Origin: Xenorhabdus szentirmaii DSM 16338
GTDB lineage: Bacteria; Pseudomonadota; Gammaproteobacteria; Enterobacterales; Enterobacteriaceae
NCBI RefSeq assembly: GCF_002632585.1
Contig: NZ_NIBV01000002.1
Location: 1,100,613-1,164,612, forward strand
Direction: 5' to 3'
Length of the DNA: 64,000 nt
The notes under the pieces are model-generated. The model saw only the letters and a list, made by a program, of their open reading frames with translations. It did not search any database and was not told the DNA's origin. Position numbers and translations under genes: made by a program. Positions 50,219 to 59,887 of this stretch are shown piece after piece (within the stretch, counting starts at the first letter, position 1; each line of letters begins with the position of its first letter).

Positions 50219-51112
50219 ATGAAACAAGTTGGCTTGAGAATCGATGTGGATACTTATCGGGGAACAAAAGAAGGTGTACCTAAGTTGCTTGAGATTTTAG
50301 AGAAACATCATATTCAGGCCAGTTTTTTCTTCAGTGTTGGTCCTGACAATATGGGGCGTCATTTGTGGCGCCTGCTAAAGCCGAAGTTTTTCTGGAAGAT
50401 GCTAAGATCGAATGCCGCATCTCTTTATGGCTTAGATATTTTACTGGCCGGCACAGCTTGGCCGGGAAAAAAGATTGCAAAAGATCTGGGGTATTTGATG
50501 AAACAAACCTTGGAAGCGGGTCATGAAATTGGCCTGCACGCATGGGATCACCAAGGTTGGCAAGCAAAAGTCGGAAATTGGTCAGAGGCTGAGCTGTCGA
50601 AGCAAATACAATTAGGAATCGATGCATTAGAAAAAGCAACAAATCAACCGGTTTCATGTTCAGCAGTTGCCGGTTGGCGGGCTGATGAACGGGTGTTGTC
50701 AGTCAAACAGCAGTTTGCTTTTGATTACAACAGTGATTGTCGGGGCACACATCCATTCAGGCCCATGTTGCCGGATGGCAGTCTGGGGAGTGTACAAATT
50801 CCGGTGACGCTGCCTACTTATGATGAGGTTGTCGGAACGCAGGTTAGTGATGCAGATTTCAATCGTTTTATTCTTGATGCGATTAAAAACGATCAGGGTA
50901 TTCCGGTGTATACTATTCATACCGAAGTTGAAGGTATGTCCAAATCCTCACAATTTGGAACATTACTGGATATGCTGAATCAACAAAATATCCGGTTTTG
51001 TAAATTGAGTCATTTATTACCTGAAAATAGAGACACGCTTCCTGTTGGGAAAATTGTTCGTTCGAATTTTCCCGGTCGTGAAGGCTGGTTAGGCTGCCAA
51101 CAAGAGGTATAA
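50219..51112 (+). CDS. arnD: Undecaprenyl-phosphate-Ara4FN deformylase ArnD
   Basis: ArnD removes the formyl group from undecaprenyl-phosphate-Ara4FN before transfer. The 297-residue NodB/polysaccharide-deacetylase fold has the metal motif [13 protein letters not shown] at the N-terminus and [16 protein letters not shown]. Though the frame is open upstream, ATG 50219, 4 bp after arnA, is the family start ([12 protein letters not shown]). It precedes arnT by 7 bp. Confidence 0.93.
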   Translation: MKQVGLRIDVDTYRGTKEGVPKLLEILEKHHIQASFFFSVGPDNMGRHLWRLLKPKFFWKMLRSNAASLYGLDILLAGTAWPGKKIAKDLGYLMKQTLEAGHEIGLHAWDHQGWQAKVGNWSEAELSKQIQLGIDALEKATNQPVSCSAVAGWRADERVLSVKQQFAFDYNSDCRGTHPFRPMLPDGSLGSVQIPVTLPTYDEVVGTQVSDADFNRFILDAIKNDQGIPVYTIHTEVEGMSKSSQFGTLLDMLNQQNIRFCKLSHLLPENRDTLPVGKIVRSNFPGREGWLGCQQEV

Positions 51113-51119
51113 CACAAAT

Positions 51120-52781
51120 ATGCTGAATACTCGGGCGAGTAAAGCTGGAGCCGCTCTGATGGCTCTTTTTTTTATTCTTACTTACCTATTGCCTTTAGAC
51201 GGTCGTCTATTATGGCAACCTGATGAAACACGATATGCCGAAATCAGTCGAGAAATGTTGCAACGCGGCGATTGGATCGTACCTTATTTCCTGGATATCC
51301 GTTATTTTGAAAAACCGGTTGCAGGATATTGGTTTAACAACATCAGCCAGTGGATTTTTGGCCACAATAACTTTGCGGTTCGTTTTGGTTCAGTATTCAG
51401 TATCTTAATCAGTGCAATACTTCTTTATCGATTGGCAATGATGATGTGGAAATGCCGCCAGACCGCATTTGTTGCCAGCCTGATTTATCTTTCCATGTTC
51501 CTTGTTCTTTCCATTGGCTCTTACAGTGTCCTTGATCCGATGTTTTCTTTATGGATTACTGCGGGGATCGTGAGCTGCTATTGGGCACTCAAGGCAGTCA
51601 GTACCCGGGAGCGGGTTCTGGCGTGGTCTGTGCTTGGGTTGACCTGTGGCATGGCTTTTATGACTAAGGGCTTTTTGGCATTGGCGTTGCCTGTCATTGC
51701 GATGTTACCTATTACGATATACCAGAAACGTTTTCAGGAAATGCTTCGTTTCGGGCCTCTTGCTGTTATTTTTGCTACTTTGATCAGCTTACCGTGGGTC
51801 ATTGCGATTGCTTTGCGTGAGCCTGATTACTGGCATTACTTCTTCTGGGTAGAACATATACAGCGTTTTGCTTCTGAAAAAGCACAGCATATCGCACCTA
51901 TTTGGTATTACGTGCCAATACTTATTTTAGGTGTGCTCCCGTGGTTGGGATTGCTGCCGGGAGCGTTAATCAAGGGCTGGAAAGAGAGAAGAAGCCATCC
52001 AGAAATGTTTTTCCTATTTTCTTGGTTTGTGATCCCATTTGTGTTCTTCAGCATCGCGAAGGGAAAATTGCCAACTTACGTTCTGCCATTCATCGGCCCT
52101 TTGGCCATCATGATGGCCAAATACAGTGTTGATAGTGTCAAAAATGGCAGCATGAAGGTATTAAAAATAAATGGGTTGGTGAATCTTTGCTTCGGGATGA
52201 TGGCAACTCTGGCGCTTTTGATTATGGGGAAACTACCCAATCATTCACTTTATCAACCCGACGAACACCTGAAATGGGTTATGGGCATTATTATTTTCGG
52301 GTTCTGGGGCATAATTGGCTATTTAAGTTTTATTCGCAATGGTCAATATTGGCTGTGGTCTGCCGCCTGTACCATTGTTCTCAGCTTATTGATAGGAGGT
52401 GTATTGCCGAGCAAAACGATTAACTCCAAACTTCCTCAATCTTTTGTCAGAGAACATGTAAAAGAATTGGCTGAAAGTAAATATATTCTGTCACGATCTG
52501 TTGGTGTAGGAGCAGCGATAGCCTGGGAGTTAAAACGCAGCGATATTTACATGTTTGATCGTACCGGCGAATTAGAATATGGGCTAGATTATCCTGATAG
52601 CCAATACCGATACATCTCACACGAAGAATTTCCTGCATGGTTGGAGAAAGCACGGAAAAAAGGTCAGGTAGCACTAGTTTTCCTATTATCTTCGAAAGAA
52701 GCATTCCCTGAACTGCCAAAACCGGATTTCGTGCGTCGCGATCACCGTTTTGTCCTCATCATTTATAAGAAACAACAATGA
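51120..52781 (+). CDS. arnT: Lipid A 4-amino-4-deoxy-L-arabinosyltransferase ArnT
   Basis: ArnT transfers L-Ara4N from undecaprenyl phosphate to lipid A on the periplasmic face. It is a 553-residue GT83 membrane protein with about 13 helices. It has the catalytic acidic loop LLWQPDETRYAEISREML, DIRYFEKPVAGYW, and LDPMFSLWITAG, and a C-terminal periplasmic domain. Its stop overlaps the arnE start by 4 bp. Confidence 0.95.
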   Translation: MLNTRASKAGAALMALFFILTYLLPLDGRLLWQPDETRYAEISREMLQRGDWIVPYFLDIRYFEKPVAGYWFNNISQWIFGHNNFAVRFGSVFSILISAILLYRLAMMMWKCRQTAFVASLIYLSMFLVLSIGSYSVLDPMFSLWITAGIVSCYWALKAVSTRERVLAWSVLGLTCGMAFMTKGFLALALPVIAMLPITIYQKRFQEMLRFGPLAVIFATLISLPWVIAIALREPDYWHYFFWVEHIQRFASEKAQHIAPIWYYVPILILGVLPWLGLLPGALIKGWKERRSHPEMFFLFSWFVIPFVFFSIAKGKLPTYVLPFIGPLAIMMAKYSVDSVKNGSMKVLKINGLVNLCFGMMATLALLIMGKLPNHSLYQPDEHLKWVMGIIIFGFWGIIGYLSFIRNGQYWLWSAACTIVLSLLIGGVLPSKTINSKLPQSFVREHVKELAESKYILSRSVGVGAAIAWELKRSDIYMFDRTGELEYGLDYPDSQYRYISHEEFPAWLEKARKKGQVALVFLLSSKEAFPELPKPDFVRRDHRFVLIIYKKQQ

Positions 52782-53128
52782 GCAGTAAGATAATATTATT
52801 GATTTTAGTCAGTTTCTTGACTTGCGGTGGACAGTTATGCCAAAAGCAAGCGGTTATTTGGTGGCAAAAGAAAAAGACCCCCAACAAGGGGGTCTTTGTG
52901 GCGATCTGGTTATCTGCTGCTATTCTTCTGTTGGGTATAGGAATGATATTTTGGCTGCGATTATTACAATTTTTGCCGCTGAGTATTGCATACCCAATGC
53001 TCAGCATGAATTTTGTCATTATAACGGTAATCGGACAGTTTCTGTACCAAGAAAAAGTGGGGCTAAAACACTGGATCGGTGTTTTTGCCATTATGTTAGG
53101 GATTTTATTGATGAGCCTGAATCAATGA
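52778..53128 (+). CDS. arnE: Undecaprenyl-phosphate-Ara4N flippase subunit ArnE
   Basis: ArnE and ArnF form the EmrE-like (SMR/DMT) flippase that moves undecaprenyl-phosphate-Ara4N across the inner membrane. The 116-residue protein has four hydrophobic helices and the family motifs [27 protein letters not shown] and [11 protein letters not shown]. It overlaps arnT and arnF by 4 bp each (ATGA), so all three are translationally coupled. Confidence 0.92.
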   Translation: MSSKIILLILVSFLTCGGQLCQKQAVIWWQKKKTPNKGVFVAIWLSAAILLLGIGMIFWLRLLQFLPLSIAYPMLSMNFVIITVIGQFLYQEKVGLKHWIGVFAIMLGILLMSLNQ

Positions 53129-53511
53129 GGGGATATATTTGGGGGTTATTGAGTGTCTTATTGATCACTCAGGCACAATTATTATTGAAATTGGGAGTAG
53201 CCCATTTGCCAGAGCTTTCCCTGTCAGCGGATTGGCTAGATATCAATTGGCTTTGGTTTCATCATAGTTCTCTATTGATGATTATGGCCGGACTGTCGGG
53301 CTATGCACTTTCCATGTTATGTTGGTTTTTTACTTTGAAATATCTGCCATTAAATAAAGCGTATCCTATTATCAGTTTAAGTTATGTTTTTGTTTATTTA
53401 ATGGCGGCGTTATTACCTTGGTTTAATGAAACTATTTCATTGTTGAAAACAGTAGGTATTCTTTTTATTTTATTGGGAGTATGGTTAATCAGCCGGCCAG
53501 AATCAACATAA
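53125..53511 (+). CDS. arnF: Undecaprenyl-phosphate-Ara4N flippase subunit ArnF
   Basis: The partner of ArnE. Its 128 residues form four helices: [52 protein letters not shown], and a final [17 protein letters not shown] 53125 overlaps the arnE stop (ATGA). The frame is open further upstream through arnE, but a start there would add an out-of-frame reading of arnE and is rejected. It is the last gene of the arn operon. Confidence 0.9.
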   Translation: MRGYIWGLLSVLLITQAQLLLKLGVAHLPELSLSADWLDINWLWFHHSSLLMIMAGLSGYALSMLCWFFTLKYLPLNKAYPIISLSYVFVYLMAALLPWFNETISLLKTVGILFILLGVWLISRPEST

Positions 53512-53526
53512 TTTGAGAGAAGGGGA

Positions 53527-54012
53527 ATGGTAGTGGGAGTGAGGTATTTATGCTTATTATTGAGTTTTTTTCTCATTGGTTGCAGCAACCCTATATCTGA
53601 ATCAACGCCACCTCCGTTGAAATCTGCGCTTTCTGACCCGATAATGGTTATCGCCCAATTAAAAGATCAGCTGACTCAATGGTATCATACGCCTTACCGT
53701 TATGGTGGGATGGATAAACAGGGGGTTGATTGTTCGGGGTTTGTTTATCGGACATTCAATGATCGTTTCAATATCAGACTTCCCCGCACAACCCGTGAAC
53801 AAACCAAATTCGGGATACGGATCAATAGAAAGGATTTGATGCCCGGGGATTTGGTATTTTTCAAAACAGGCAGTGGTGAGAGTGGGTTGCATGTCGGTAT
53901 TTATGACACTGACAATGAATTCATTCATGCTTCTACCAGCAAAGGTGTTATACGTTCTTCCCTTGATAATGTGTATTGGCGCCGTGTGTTCTGGCAAGCA
54001 CGCAGGATGTAA
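53527..54012 (+). CDS. nlpC: NlpC/P60-family lipoprotein NlpC
   Basis: A probable peptidoglycan endopeptidase anchored in the envelope. The 161-residue lipoprotein has a lipobox LIGC (Cys near residue 19) followed by an NlpC/P60 domain with the catalytic Cys in GVDCSGFV, His in GLHVGIYD and His/polar residue in FIHASTS. It matches E. coli NlpC (154 residues), which lies beside btuD; here the arn operon separates them. An alternative GTG start at 53533 would shorten the protein by two residues. Confidence 0.92.
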   Translation: MVVGVRYLCLLLSFFLIGCSNPISESTPPPLKSALSDPIMVIAQLKDQLTQWYHTPYRYGGMDKQGVDCSGFVYRTFNDRFNIRLPRTTREQTKFGIRINRKDLMPGDLVFFKTGSGESGLHVGIYDTDNEFIHASTSKGVIRSSLDNVYWRRVFWQARRM

Positions 54013-54087
54013 TATCACCTTCAGCCCATTATTCTGAACACACTTTGTGGTATCTTAAGGCCCTGTTTTTCTTGGCCGGAGCCTAAA

Positions 54088-55104
54088 ATGTCCACATTAC
54101 GCCTGTTGCTGTCAGATTCCCATGATCCTTGGTTTAATCTCGCTGTTGAAGAGTGTATTTTTCGCCAAATGCCACCAAATCAGCGTGTCTTATTTCTATG
54201 GCGTAACGCCAGTACCGTGGTTGTTGGCAGAGCACAAAATCCGTGGAAAGAATGTAATACCCGACGAATGGAAATGGATGGAATAAAGCTTGCACGCCGT
54301 AGTAGTGGAGGAGGGGCCGTTTTTCATGATCTGGGTAATACATGCTTTACTTTTATGGCAGGAAAACCGGAATACAACAAAAGTGTTTCTACTCAAATCA
54401 TTCTGGATGGATTGAAAAAATCAGGCATTCAAGCAACGGCTTCGGGTCGCAATGATTTGGTCGTTTCATCTCCGGAAGGAGAACGTAAGATCTCGGGTTC
54501 TGCATATCGAGAAACGAAAGATCGCGGTTTTCATCATGGCACTTTGCTGATTAATGCAGACTTGAACCGTCTTGCTGATTATCTTAATCCTGATCCTAAA
54601 AAATTACAGGCGAAAGGCATCACATCTGTTCGTGCCAGAGTAACGAATTTATCCGAATTGCTGCCTGATGTGACGCATGAAAAAATTTGTGGGGGGATTA
54701 TCGAGGCATTTTTTGACTATTTTAATGAAACCGTTCAGGCGGAAGTGATTTCACCACAGATATTGCCTGATTTACCCGGCTTTAGTGATGTTTTTGCTAA
54801 GCAAAGTAGTTGGGAATGGAATTTCGGTCAGGCGCCTGCATTCAGCCATATATTGGATACACGGTTTCGCTGGGGCGGTGTTGAATTACATGTTGATGTT
54901 GAACAGGGAGTGATTAATCGTTGCCAGATATTTACTGATAGCCTTGAACCAGCGCCATTTGAGTTATTGGCAGAAAAACTGGTTGGAGTCGTGTATCAAC
55001 CAAAAGCAGTTGGTCAAATGGTCCAACAAATCAGTGAACAATATTTGTCTCTTGGCACAGAATTACAGCAGTTCCATTTTTGGCTGATTAATGAATTGAA
55101 ATAA
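54088..55104 (+). CDS. lplA: Lipoate-protein ligase A
   Basis: LplA activates free lipoate with ATP and attaches it to the lipoyl domains of 2-oxoacid dehydrogenases and GcvH. The 338 residues equal the E. coli length. The BPL/LplA catalytic domain has [22 protein letters not shown] (lipoate and ATP binding), [21 protein letters not shown] and the catalytic Lys in [19 protein letters not shown]-terminal lipoate-ligase domain follows. It stands alone, convergent with the araC-type gene. Confidence 0.95.
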   Translation: MSTLRLLLSDSHDPWFNLAVEECIFRQMPPNQRVLFLWRNASTVVVGRAQNPWKECNTRRMEMDGIKLARRSSGGGAVFHDLGNTCFTFMAGKPEYNKSVSTQIILDGLKKSGIQATASGRNDLVVSSPEGERKISGSAYRETKDRGFHHGTLLINADLNRLADYLNPDPKKLQAKGITSVRARVTNLSELLPDVTHEKICGGIIEAFFDYFNETVQAEVISPQILPDLPGFSDVFAKQSSWEWNFGQAPAFSHILDTRFRWGGVELHVDVEQGVINRCQIFTDSLEPAPFELLAEKLVGVVYQPKAVGQMVQQISEQYLSLGTELQQFHFWLINELK

Positions 55105-55123
55105 AACGAAAAGTGAACAACGA

Positions 55124-55156
55124 ATAAAAAATGGTCAACAATGGAACGTTGACCAT
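55124..55156 (-). terminator. Terminator of the MarA-like gene
   Basis: On the minus strand ATGGTCAAC and GTTGACCAT pair around GTTCCATT and are followed by T6, ~50 bp after the araC-type gene stop. It may also help end lplA transcription. Confidence 0.75.
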
Positions 55157-55207
55157 AAAGGGAGACGCTCATTATAAAAATGGAATGGAATATTCTTATT
55201 GCATCAT

Positions 55208-55573
55208 TTATCCCTGACAATGTAAGAATGTTTTTAATTCTGGCAAATGCCCACATTCTCGGAACTTAGCAGGTGTTGTATTAAAGTGCTTTTTAAATAT
55301 TCGGGTAAATGTAGCCTGAGAACTAAAACCATATTGCAGGGCAATATCAAGAATTGGCAGATTGTCTTCCCGTAAGGATTTAGCTGCTTCATGCAGACGA
55401 CGCCGGCGTACATATTGGCCTAATGTGCAACCTTTTAATTCCTTGAAAATTCGCTGTAAATGCCACTTTGAATATCCGCTTTTATGGGCAATAGCATCTA
55501 TTTTGATCCCGTCAGCCTGTTGGAGTTGGCTTTCTAACCATTTGATAATATCGTTTATAACATTTTTTAACAT
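55208..55573 (-). CDS. AraC/XylS-family regulator, MarA/SoxS/PqrA-like
   Basis: A 121-residue single-domain activator that consists only of the two AraC helix-turn-helix motifs, like MarA, SoxS and RamA. Seen are KIDAIAHKSGYSKWHLQRIFKELKG (HTH 1), the LGQYVRRRRLHEAAKSL linker helix and ILDIALQYGFSSQATFTRIFKKHFNTTPAKFRE (HTH 2). ATG 55573 follows GGGAGG. Relatives switch on multidrug efflux and stress genes such as acrAB and tolC. It has its own terminator, which suggests an independent unit. The exact member (marA, soxS, ramA or pqrA type) cannot be decided by eye. Confidence 0.85.
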   Translation of the reverse strand: MLKNVINDIIKWLESQLQQADGIKIDAIAHKSGYSKWHLQRIFKELKGCTLGQYVRRRRLHEAAKSLREDNLPILDIALQYGFSSQATFTRIFKKHFNTTPAKFRECGHLPELKTFLHCQG

Positions 55574-56149
55574 GTTTACCTCCCACACTGGTGGGTTTTT
55601 GCTGAAAAGATAGCGATATATGAATAGTAACGAGCATTATTGTTCGGGTTATTTTAAGAGTTTCTGTTTTATCGTATACGCTAAATGTGCTATTTAAGAT
55701 TTGTAGCGATTACGCAATGCATATTTCTCATGGCATATGGGATTAGGATTTCAGAGTTCATGCCATTCCTCATTAAGTAAACATATAAAAGCACGAATTG
55801 TATAAATACCAAGTAATTGAAAAATGAGATCTGGTTTATCCGATAGGTAAATTGACAAAACAGGAATAGGCAAAAATTACACTGTCAATGTGGTTTTAAC
55901 TCGGTTTTTTTAAATAAAATTTAAGGAGTTACCAATCGGATTTAATATATTGTTAACATCATAGTTTATGGTGTTTTTTATTTTACTAAGTCATTTTTTA
56001 TTATTTTAATATTTTTTGTAAGATATAATCATGCAATAATTGATTATTCTGAGATGATGAGTGCTCGGGTCAGTATAAAATCATTTCTTCGTAATTTATA
56101 TAAAAACAATAACTCCTTAGTTTAGTTATAAAGGTTGGAATTCAGAGAG
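55574..56149. other. Gene-poor AT-rich intergenic stretch
   Basis: No gene, tRNA, repeat array or terminator is recognised. The sequence is AT-rich and holds the promoter of the MarA-like gene near its left end. Together with the decayed gene to the right it forms the least conserved part of the window. Confidence 0.35.
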
Positions 56150-57039
56150 TTAGTTTTGAGTTAATAATAATGGAAATTGAATTCTCTTTTGATTACTAAA
56201 ATACTCTTTCGTGATCTCGCCATCATTAACATATTCATTCATTTTATTTAAATAGCTTACCATTAAGCTAAAGTCTAGGGTTGCTTTCCCATTAAATTTT
56301 GATGATAAAATGAACCTCTTTAGTGTTTCGAATTCTTTATTATTGATAGCATTAAAGCTTTTTGGCTCTTCAATCAGTTTTAGTTTTTTAATGGTTTTTT
56401 CGGAATATGCAGCAGGCGTTTTTGATTCATCTGATGTTAGGGTATCAATTTTAGCAGGTGCGGCGACAAGTACTTCATGATATTTTGGTTTTAATTTTTT
56501 AGTGGTATCTTACGAATATATAAAAGACTTTTTTGAGTTATAAGATGTTGGGATGCCAATTTTGGCAGACGCTGCGGCAAGTACTTTATTATATTGTGAT
56601 AGCGGCTTTTTTTATTATCAATTGCTGGATTTTTAACAATTCTTTTCAACTGTAAGATAAATGCCGTAAGTGTTTTTTCTTCTATGTTATGGAAGATATG
56701 TTCTTGATGATTAATGTTAAAAATTAACTTTGGAAGTAAAAAGTCGTGATTACACTTATATGAGTTGATTGATGTTATAGGATACTGACTATGATACAAT
56801 TCAAAAGATTCTATCCTCGCGAAATGAATATTTATATTAGTCAGTAATATTAATGTGCTCTTTAAGCCATATAAATCACCAACCAATGCTGCTACAGGGT
56901 ATTCACCCATTCCTAAATTTCTTTTTATACGAATAAACTCTTTCCCTTTGTCTGTAATAAGAACAGAAGAACTGGCTAGCTTTTGTAGCTCTTTTATTAA
57001 ATCTTCATCAGAAGCGGTTTTGCAATTAATCATGGGCAT
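56150..57039 (-). pseudogene. Decayed gene of unknown function with internal tandem duplication
   Basis: From ATG 57039 the frame is open for 182 codons to 56491. A second frame, open from about 56630 to 56150 apart from one TAA at 56510-56512, continues the protein. One extra base in the run of seven T at 56607-56613 (A on the coding strand) would join them. The joined product would be ~295 residues. It contains a 37-codon tandem duplication (coding strand: NKVLAAASAKI...YS and HEVLVAAPAKI...YSE, each followed by KKLK; offset 111 bp), and the TAA falls where the second copy has GAA. The family is not recognised; no signal peptide or membrane segment is seen. It may be an inactive or phase-variable gene. 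Confidence 0.6.
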
Positions 57040-57354
57040 TATCCGTTAGGAAAACGTCTAATATACACAAAAAATATAACTAACCTAAGCTATTTTGAAA
57101 ATCAAAGTTAGGTTGTTTTTTGTGCAATCATTTTGTTTTACTGATATATAATTATTAGCGCATATTTGTCTATTATTCCGGTGCTAAAGCGATCTGTTCA
57201 ACGGCATGAAAAGTATAAAAAAGACTGGTCGGTGATATAAAATGCCGCAGTGCACTTGAATATTTAAAAGACCTATTTTTGTATGTAAAGTGTACATTAT
57301 TTTTGTCTTTATTCTATTTTTCAAACTATCTTACTGTTTTAAAACGGATATTTT
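57040..57354. other. Intergenic stretch between decayed gene and membrane protein gene
   Basis: There is no supported gene. The sequence is AT-rich; promoters for the two divergent neighbours must lie here, but none can be named. Confidence 0.3.
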
Positions 57355-57972
57355 ATGTTGATGTATTTAGTCAGGAAACTGATTTTTTTTATTTTATATG
57401 CACTGGTGATATCTGGAGTGACTGGCTTACTGTTTTTGGATGTCAATTACCTACACAATGGCGTACTGGAGAATTCGCTGACTGAGATTTCTCAAGAACT
57501 GGCTTTATTGATTATCGCTGTTTTACTGTTTTATGAAGCAACAAAAAACCTAACACTGCGCCCTGCATTGGTATTAATGGCGGGTTTTTTCAGTTGCCTT
57601 CTGATCAGGGAATTGGATGCTTATTTTGATGTGATTTTCTTTCATGGGGCTTGGTCATGGTTTGCCATTCCTTTAGCGTTGCTTTGTATCGGGTATGCCT
57701 ATAAAAAAGGTCAGAAAACACTTTCAGGCCTCGTTTATTTCACTCGTCACCAAAGCTACGCGATGATGGCATGTGGATTATTGTGCGTGCTGGTGTTCTC
57801 CCGCTTGTTTGGCATGGGGTCATTATGGCACGGATTGATGGATGAGCATTTCAACCGCACAGTCAAGAATATGGTAGAAGAGGGCTGTGAAACGTTTGGT
57901 TATGTTCTGTGTTTACTTGCCACACTTTGGTATTTGCCTTCTGCCCGTAAGCAACGGTCGGCAGAAAGCTAA
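57355..57972 (+). CDS. Polytopic membrane protein of unknown function
   Basis: A 205-residue protein with about six hydrophobic helices. Conserved-looking polar residues sit within or beside membrane segments: SQELALL, LIRELDAYFDVIFFHGAW, FTRHQSYA, DEHFNRTVKNMVEEGCETFGY. The mixture of buried Glu, His and Arg resembles membrane redox or quinone/heme-binding proteins, but no family is recognised. ATG 57355 has no strong ribosome site; ATG 57361 is equally possible. It is followed by a terminator and is convergent with hmuV, so it is not part of the heme operon. Confidence 0.65.
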   Translation: MLMYLVRKLIFFILYALVISGVTGLLFLDVNYLHNGVLENSLTEISQELALLIIAVLLFYEATKNLTLRPALVLMAGFFSCLLIRELDAYFDVIFFHGAWSWFAIPLALLCIGYAYKKGQKTLSGLVYFTRHQSYAMMACGLLCVLVFSRLFGMGSLWHGLMDEHFNRTVKNMVEEGCETFGYVLCLLATLWYLPSARKQRSAES

Positions 57973-58011
57973 AACCTAAGCCCATGGTAAAGCTGTTTTC
58001 CTTGATTTGAT

Positions 58012-58052
58012 AAAGGCAAACTTTGCGTTTTACAGCAAAACTTGCCTTTTTT
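58012..58052 (+). terminator. Terminator after the orphan membrane protein gene
   Basis: AAAGGCAA and TTGCCTTTTTT enclose an inner TTTGC/GCAAA stem and end in T6, 40 bp after the stop. Confidence 0.75.
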
Positions 58053-58091
58053 GATTAAATCTTTTGATGGATAAAGAATAACCAATGTTTT

Positions 58092-58886
58092 TTATTGTCT
58101 GAGATAAATTTGTGGTTGGTGGGTTTCAGGGTGTTGTGTTACCCCTAAGTCTGCCTGATACCACTGCGTGAGGATCTCATCACGAAGTACATCTTGTGGA
58201 GTGCCGGATGCAACTAGTTTCCCTTTATGCAACAGGATAATTTTGTCGGCATAAAGGGCTGCCAGATTCAAATCATGCAATACACAGCAGACCGCAAGAG
58301 GACTTTGCCGCGTCAGATGGCGAACCAACCGCAATGTATGTTGTTGGTGATAAAGATCCAAAGCAGAAGTAGGTTCATCAAGGAATAGGCACGATTCTGT
58401 AGGTTCCGGATGCCAAAGTTGAGCTAAAACTCTGGCCAATTGCACCCGTTGTTGCTCCCCTCCGGATAGCTGCGAATAATTTCTGTTTCGTAGCTCTTCG
58501 CATTTTGTCAATGTAATGGCGGTATCGATGGCGATTTTATTATGGCTATTTTCATGGGGGACACGTCCCATGGCAATCACTTCTTCCACACTAAAAGGAA
58601 AAGAAAGGGAGCTATATTGTCGCATCACAGCACGAATACGTGCCAACTGTTGAGTGGGCCATTGAGAAATAGGAATGCCCTTTAACAGGCATTTTCCTGA
58701 ATAGGGGGGAATATAACCTGTTAGGAGCCGCAACAACGTAGATTTCCCGGCTCCATTGGGTCCAATGATCGCAACAACTTCCCCCTGATGCATGGAAAGT
58801 GATACATCTCTGATTATCTGACGTTGCCCGATGGAATAATGTAAATTTTGGGCTTCAAGTAAAATATCTGACATGGCCGGTTCCAT
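58092..58886 (-). CDS. hmuV: Heme ABC transporter ATPase HmuV
   Basis: The ATPase of the HmuTUV heme importer, 264 residues. It has Walker [11 protein letters not shown]-loop [13 protein letters not shown], signature [19 protein letters not shown], Walker [13 protein letters not shown] and switch His in VLHDLN. The start ATG at 58886 overlaps the hmuU stop (TAATG), indicating coupling; an internal ATG at 58874 would give the shorter family start (MSDILLE). It is the last gene of hmuRSTUV. Confidence 0.93.
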   Translation of the reverse strand: MEPAMSDILLEAQNLHYSIGQRQIIRDVSLSMHQGEVVAIIGPNGAGKSTLLRLLTGYIPPYSGKCLLKGIPISQWPTQQLARIRAVMRQYSSLSFPFSVEEVIAMGRVPHENSHNKIAIDTAITLTKCEELRNRNYSQLSGGEQQRVQLARVLAQLWHPEPTESCLFLDEPTSALDLYHQQHTLRLVRHLTRQSPLAVCCVLHDLNLAALYADKIILLHKGKLVASGTPQDVLRDEILTQWYQADLGVTQHPETHQPQIYLRQ

Positions 58887-59887
58887 TATAAACGGCTTCC
58901 TGATGGCTTGAGGATAAGCCATAAAAAATAGGGAGCACCTATCAAACCGGTGATAAGCCCTACCGGCATTTCAGCGGGAGCAACTAATGTTCTGGCCAAA
59001 GTATCGGCGGTTAACAAAAGGCATGATCCTCCCACGGCTGATAGTGGCAGTAGCCAAGTATGATCACCGCCAAATCTCAGCCTGATAAGGTGTGGTATCA
59101 CCAAACCAACAAAGCCAATCACTCCTGTCAGAGCAACAGCACATCCAATCAATAGGGCACTGAGCAGCAATAATTGATATTTCGTCCGTTGAACATTAAT
59201 GCCTAAATAGTGTGCTTCTTCATCGCCCAATTGCAGCAAATTCAGTTTTCGTGACTGGCTGAATGTGAATAGACAAACGGGAATAATCAGTGATGCTGCG
59301 ATAATCAGTGTTGGCCATTCGATCTGGCTCAGCGACCCCATCATCCAGATAGTGAACTGGCGTAATTGCTGGTCATTACTGATGTAGCTTAATACGCCAA
59401 TAAATGACATACACAGCGCGTTGATGGCAACACCTGCAAGCAAGAGCTTTGAGAGATTCCCCTGATTGTATTTGTTGAGAGAGAATATTAAGAAAGAAAC
59501 CAATAAACTGCCAACAAAAGCCGCAATAATGTGCCCGTATAAAGCAATACCCGCAGGCAAAGTAAAGGGCAGCACAATGACCATCGCGACGGTTAATGCT
59601 GCACCGCTGCTGATCCCCAATAATCCTGGATCAGCCAGAGGATTGCGGAACAGTCCTTGCATCACGGCACCGGATACGGCCAGCGCACATCCGACAAGGA
59701 TTGCCAATAAAATACGCGGCAACCGGATATTGAGCCAAATTTGCCATTGTGGATCATCCAGCGAGGAACCCCACAGCGTTTTGAAGGAGAGTGGCAATGC
59801 TCCCATATTGGCTGAGCTAATGGCTAAAAAGAACAACAAAAAACCCAGTACCACTAAACCGGTACCGGGAGATTGGGTACGACTCAT
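58886..59887 (-). CDS. hmuU: Heme ABC transporter permease HmuU
   Basis: An FecCD-family permease of 333 residues and about ten helices. It has [58 protein letters not shown], and [13 protein letters not shown]. It shares ancestry with BtuC elsewhere in this window. The start overlaps the hmuT stop by 4 bp, and the end overlaps the hmuV start. Confidence 0.93.
   Translation of the reverse strand: MSRTQSPGTGLVVLGFLLFFLAISSANMGALPLSFKTLWGSSLDDPQWQIWLNIRLPRILLAILVGCALAVSGAVMQGLFRNPLADPGLLGISSGAALTVAMVIVLPFTLPAGIALYGHIIAAFVGSLLVSFLIFSLNKYNQGNLSKLLLAGVAINALCMSFIGVLSYISNDQQLRQFTIWMMGSLSQIEWPTLIIAASLIIPVCLFTFSQSRKLNLLQLGDEEAHYLGINVQRTKYQLLLLSALLIGCAVALTGVIGFVGLVIPHLIRLRFGGDHTWLLPLSAVGGSCLLLTADTLARTLVAPAEMPVGLITGLIGAPYFLWLILKPSGSRL

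Noticed and set aside
52822-53124. Extended upstream start for arnF through arnE
   Set aside because: The extra ~100 residues are arnE read out of frame; the ATGA overlap at 53125 gives the correct family length.
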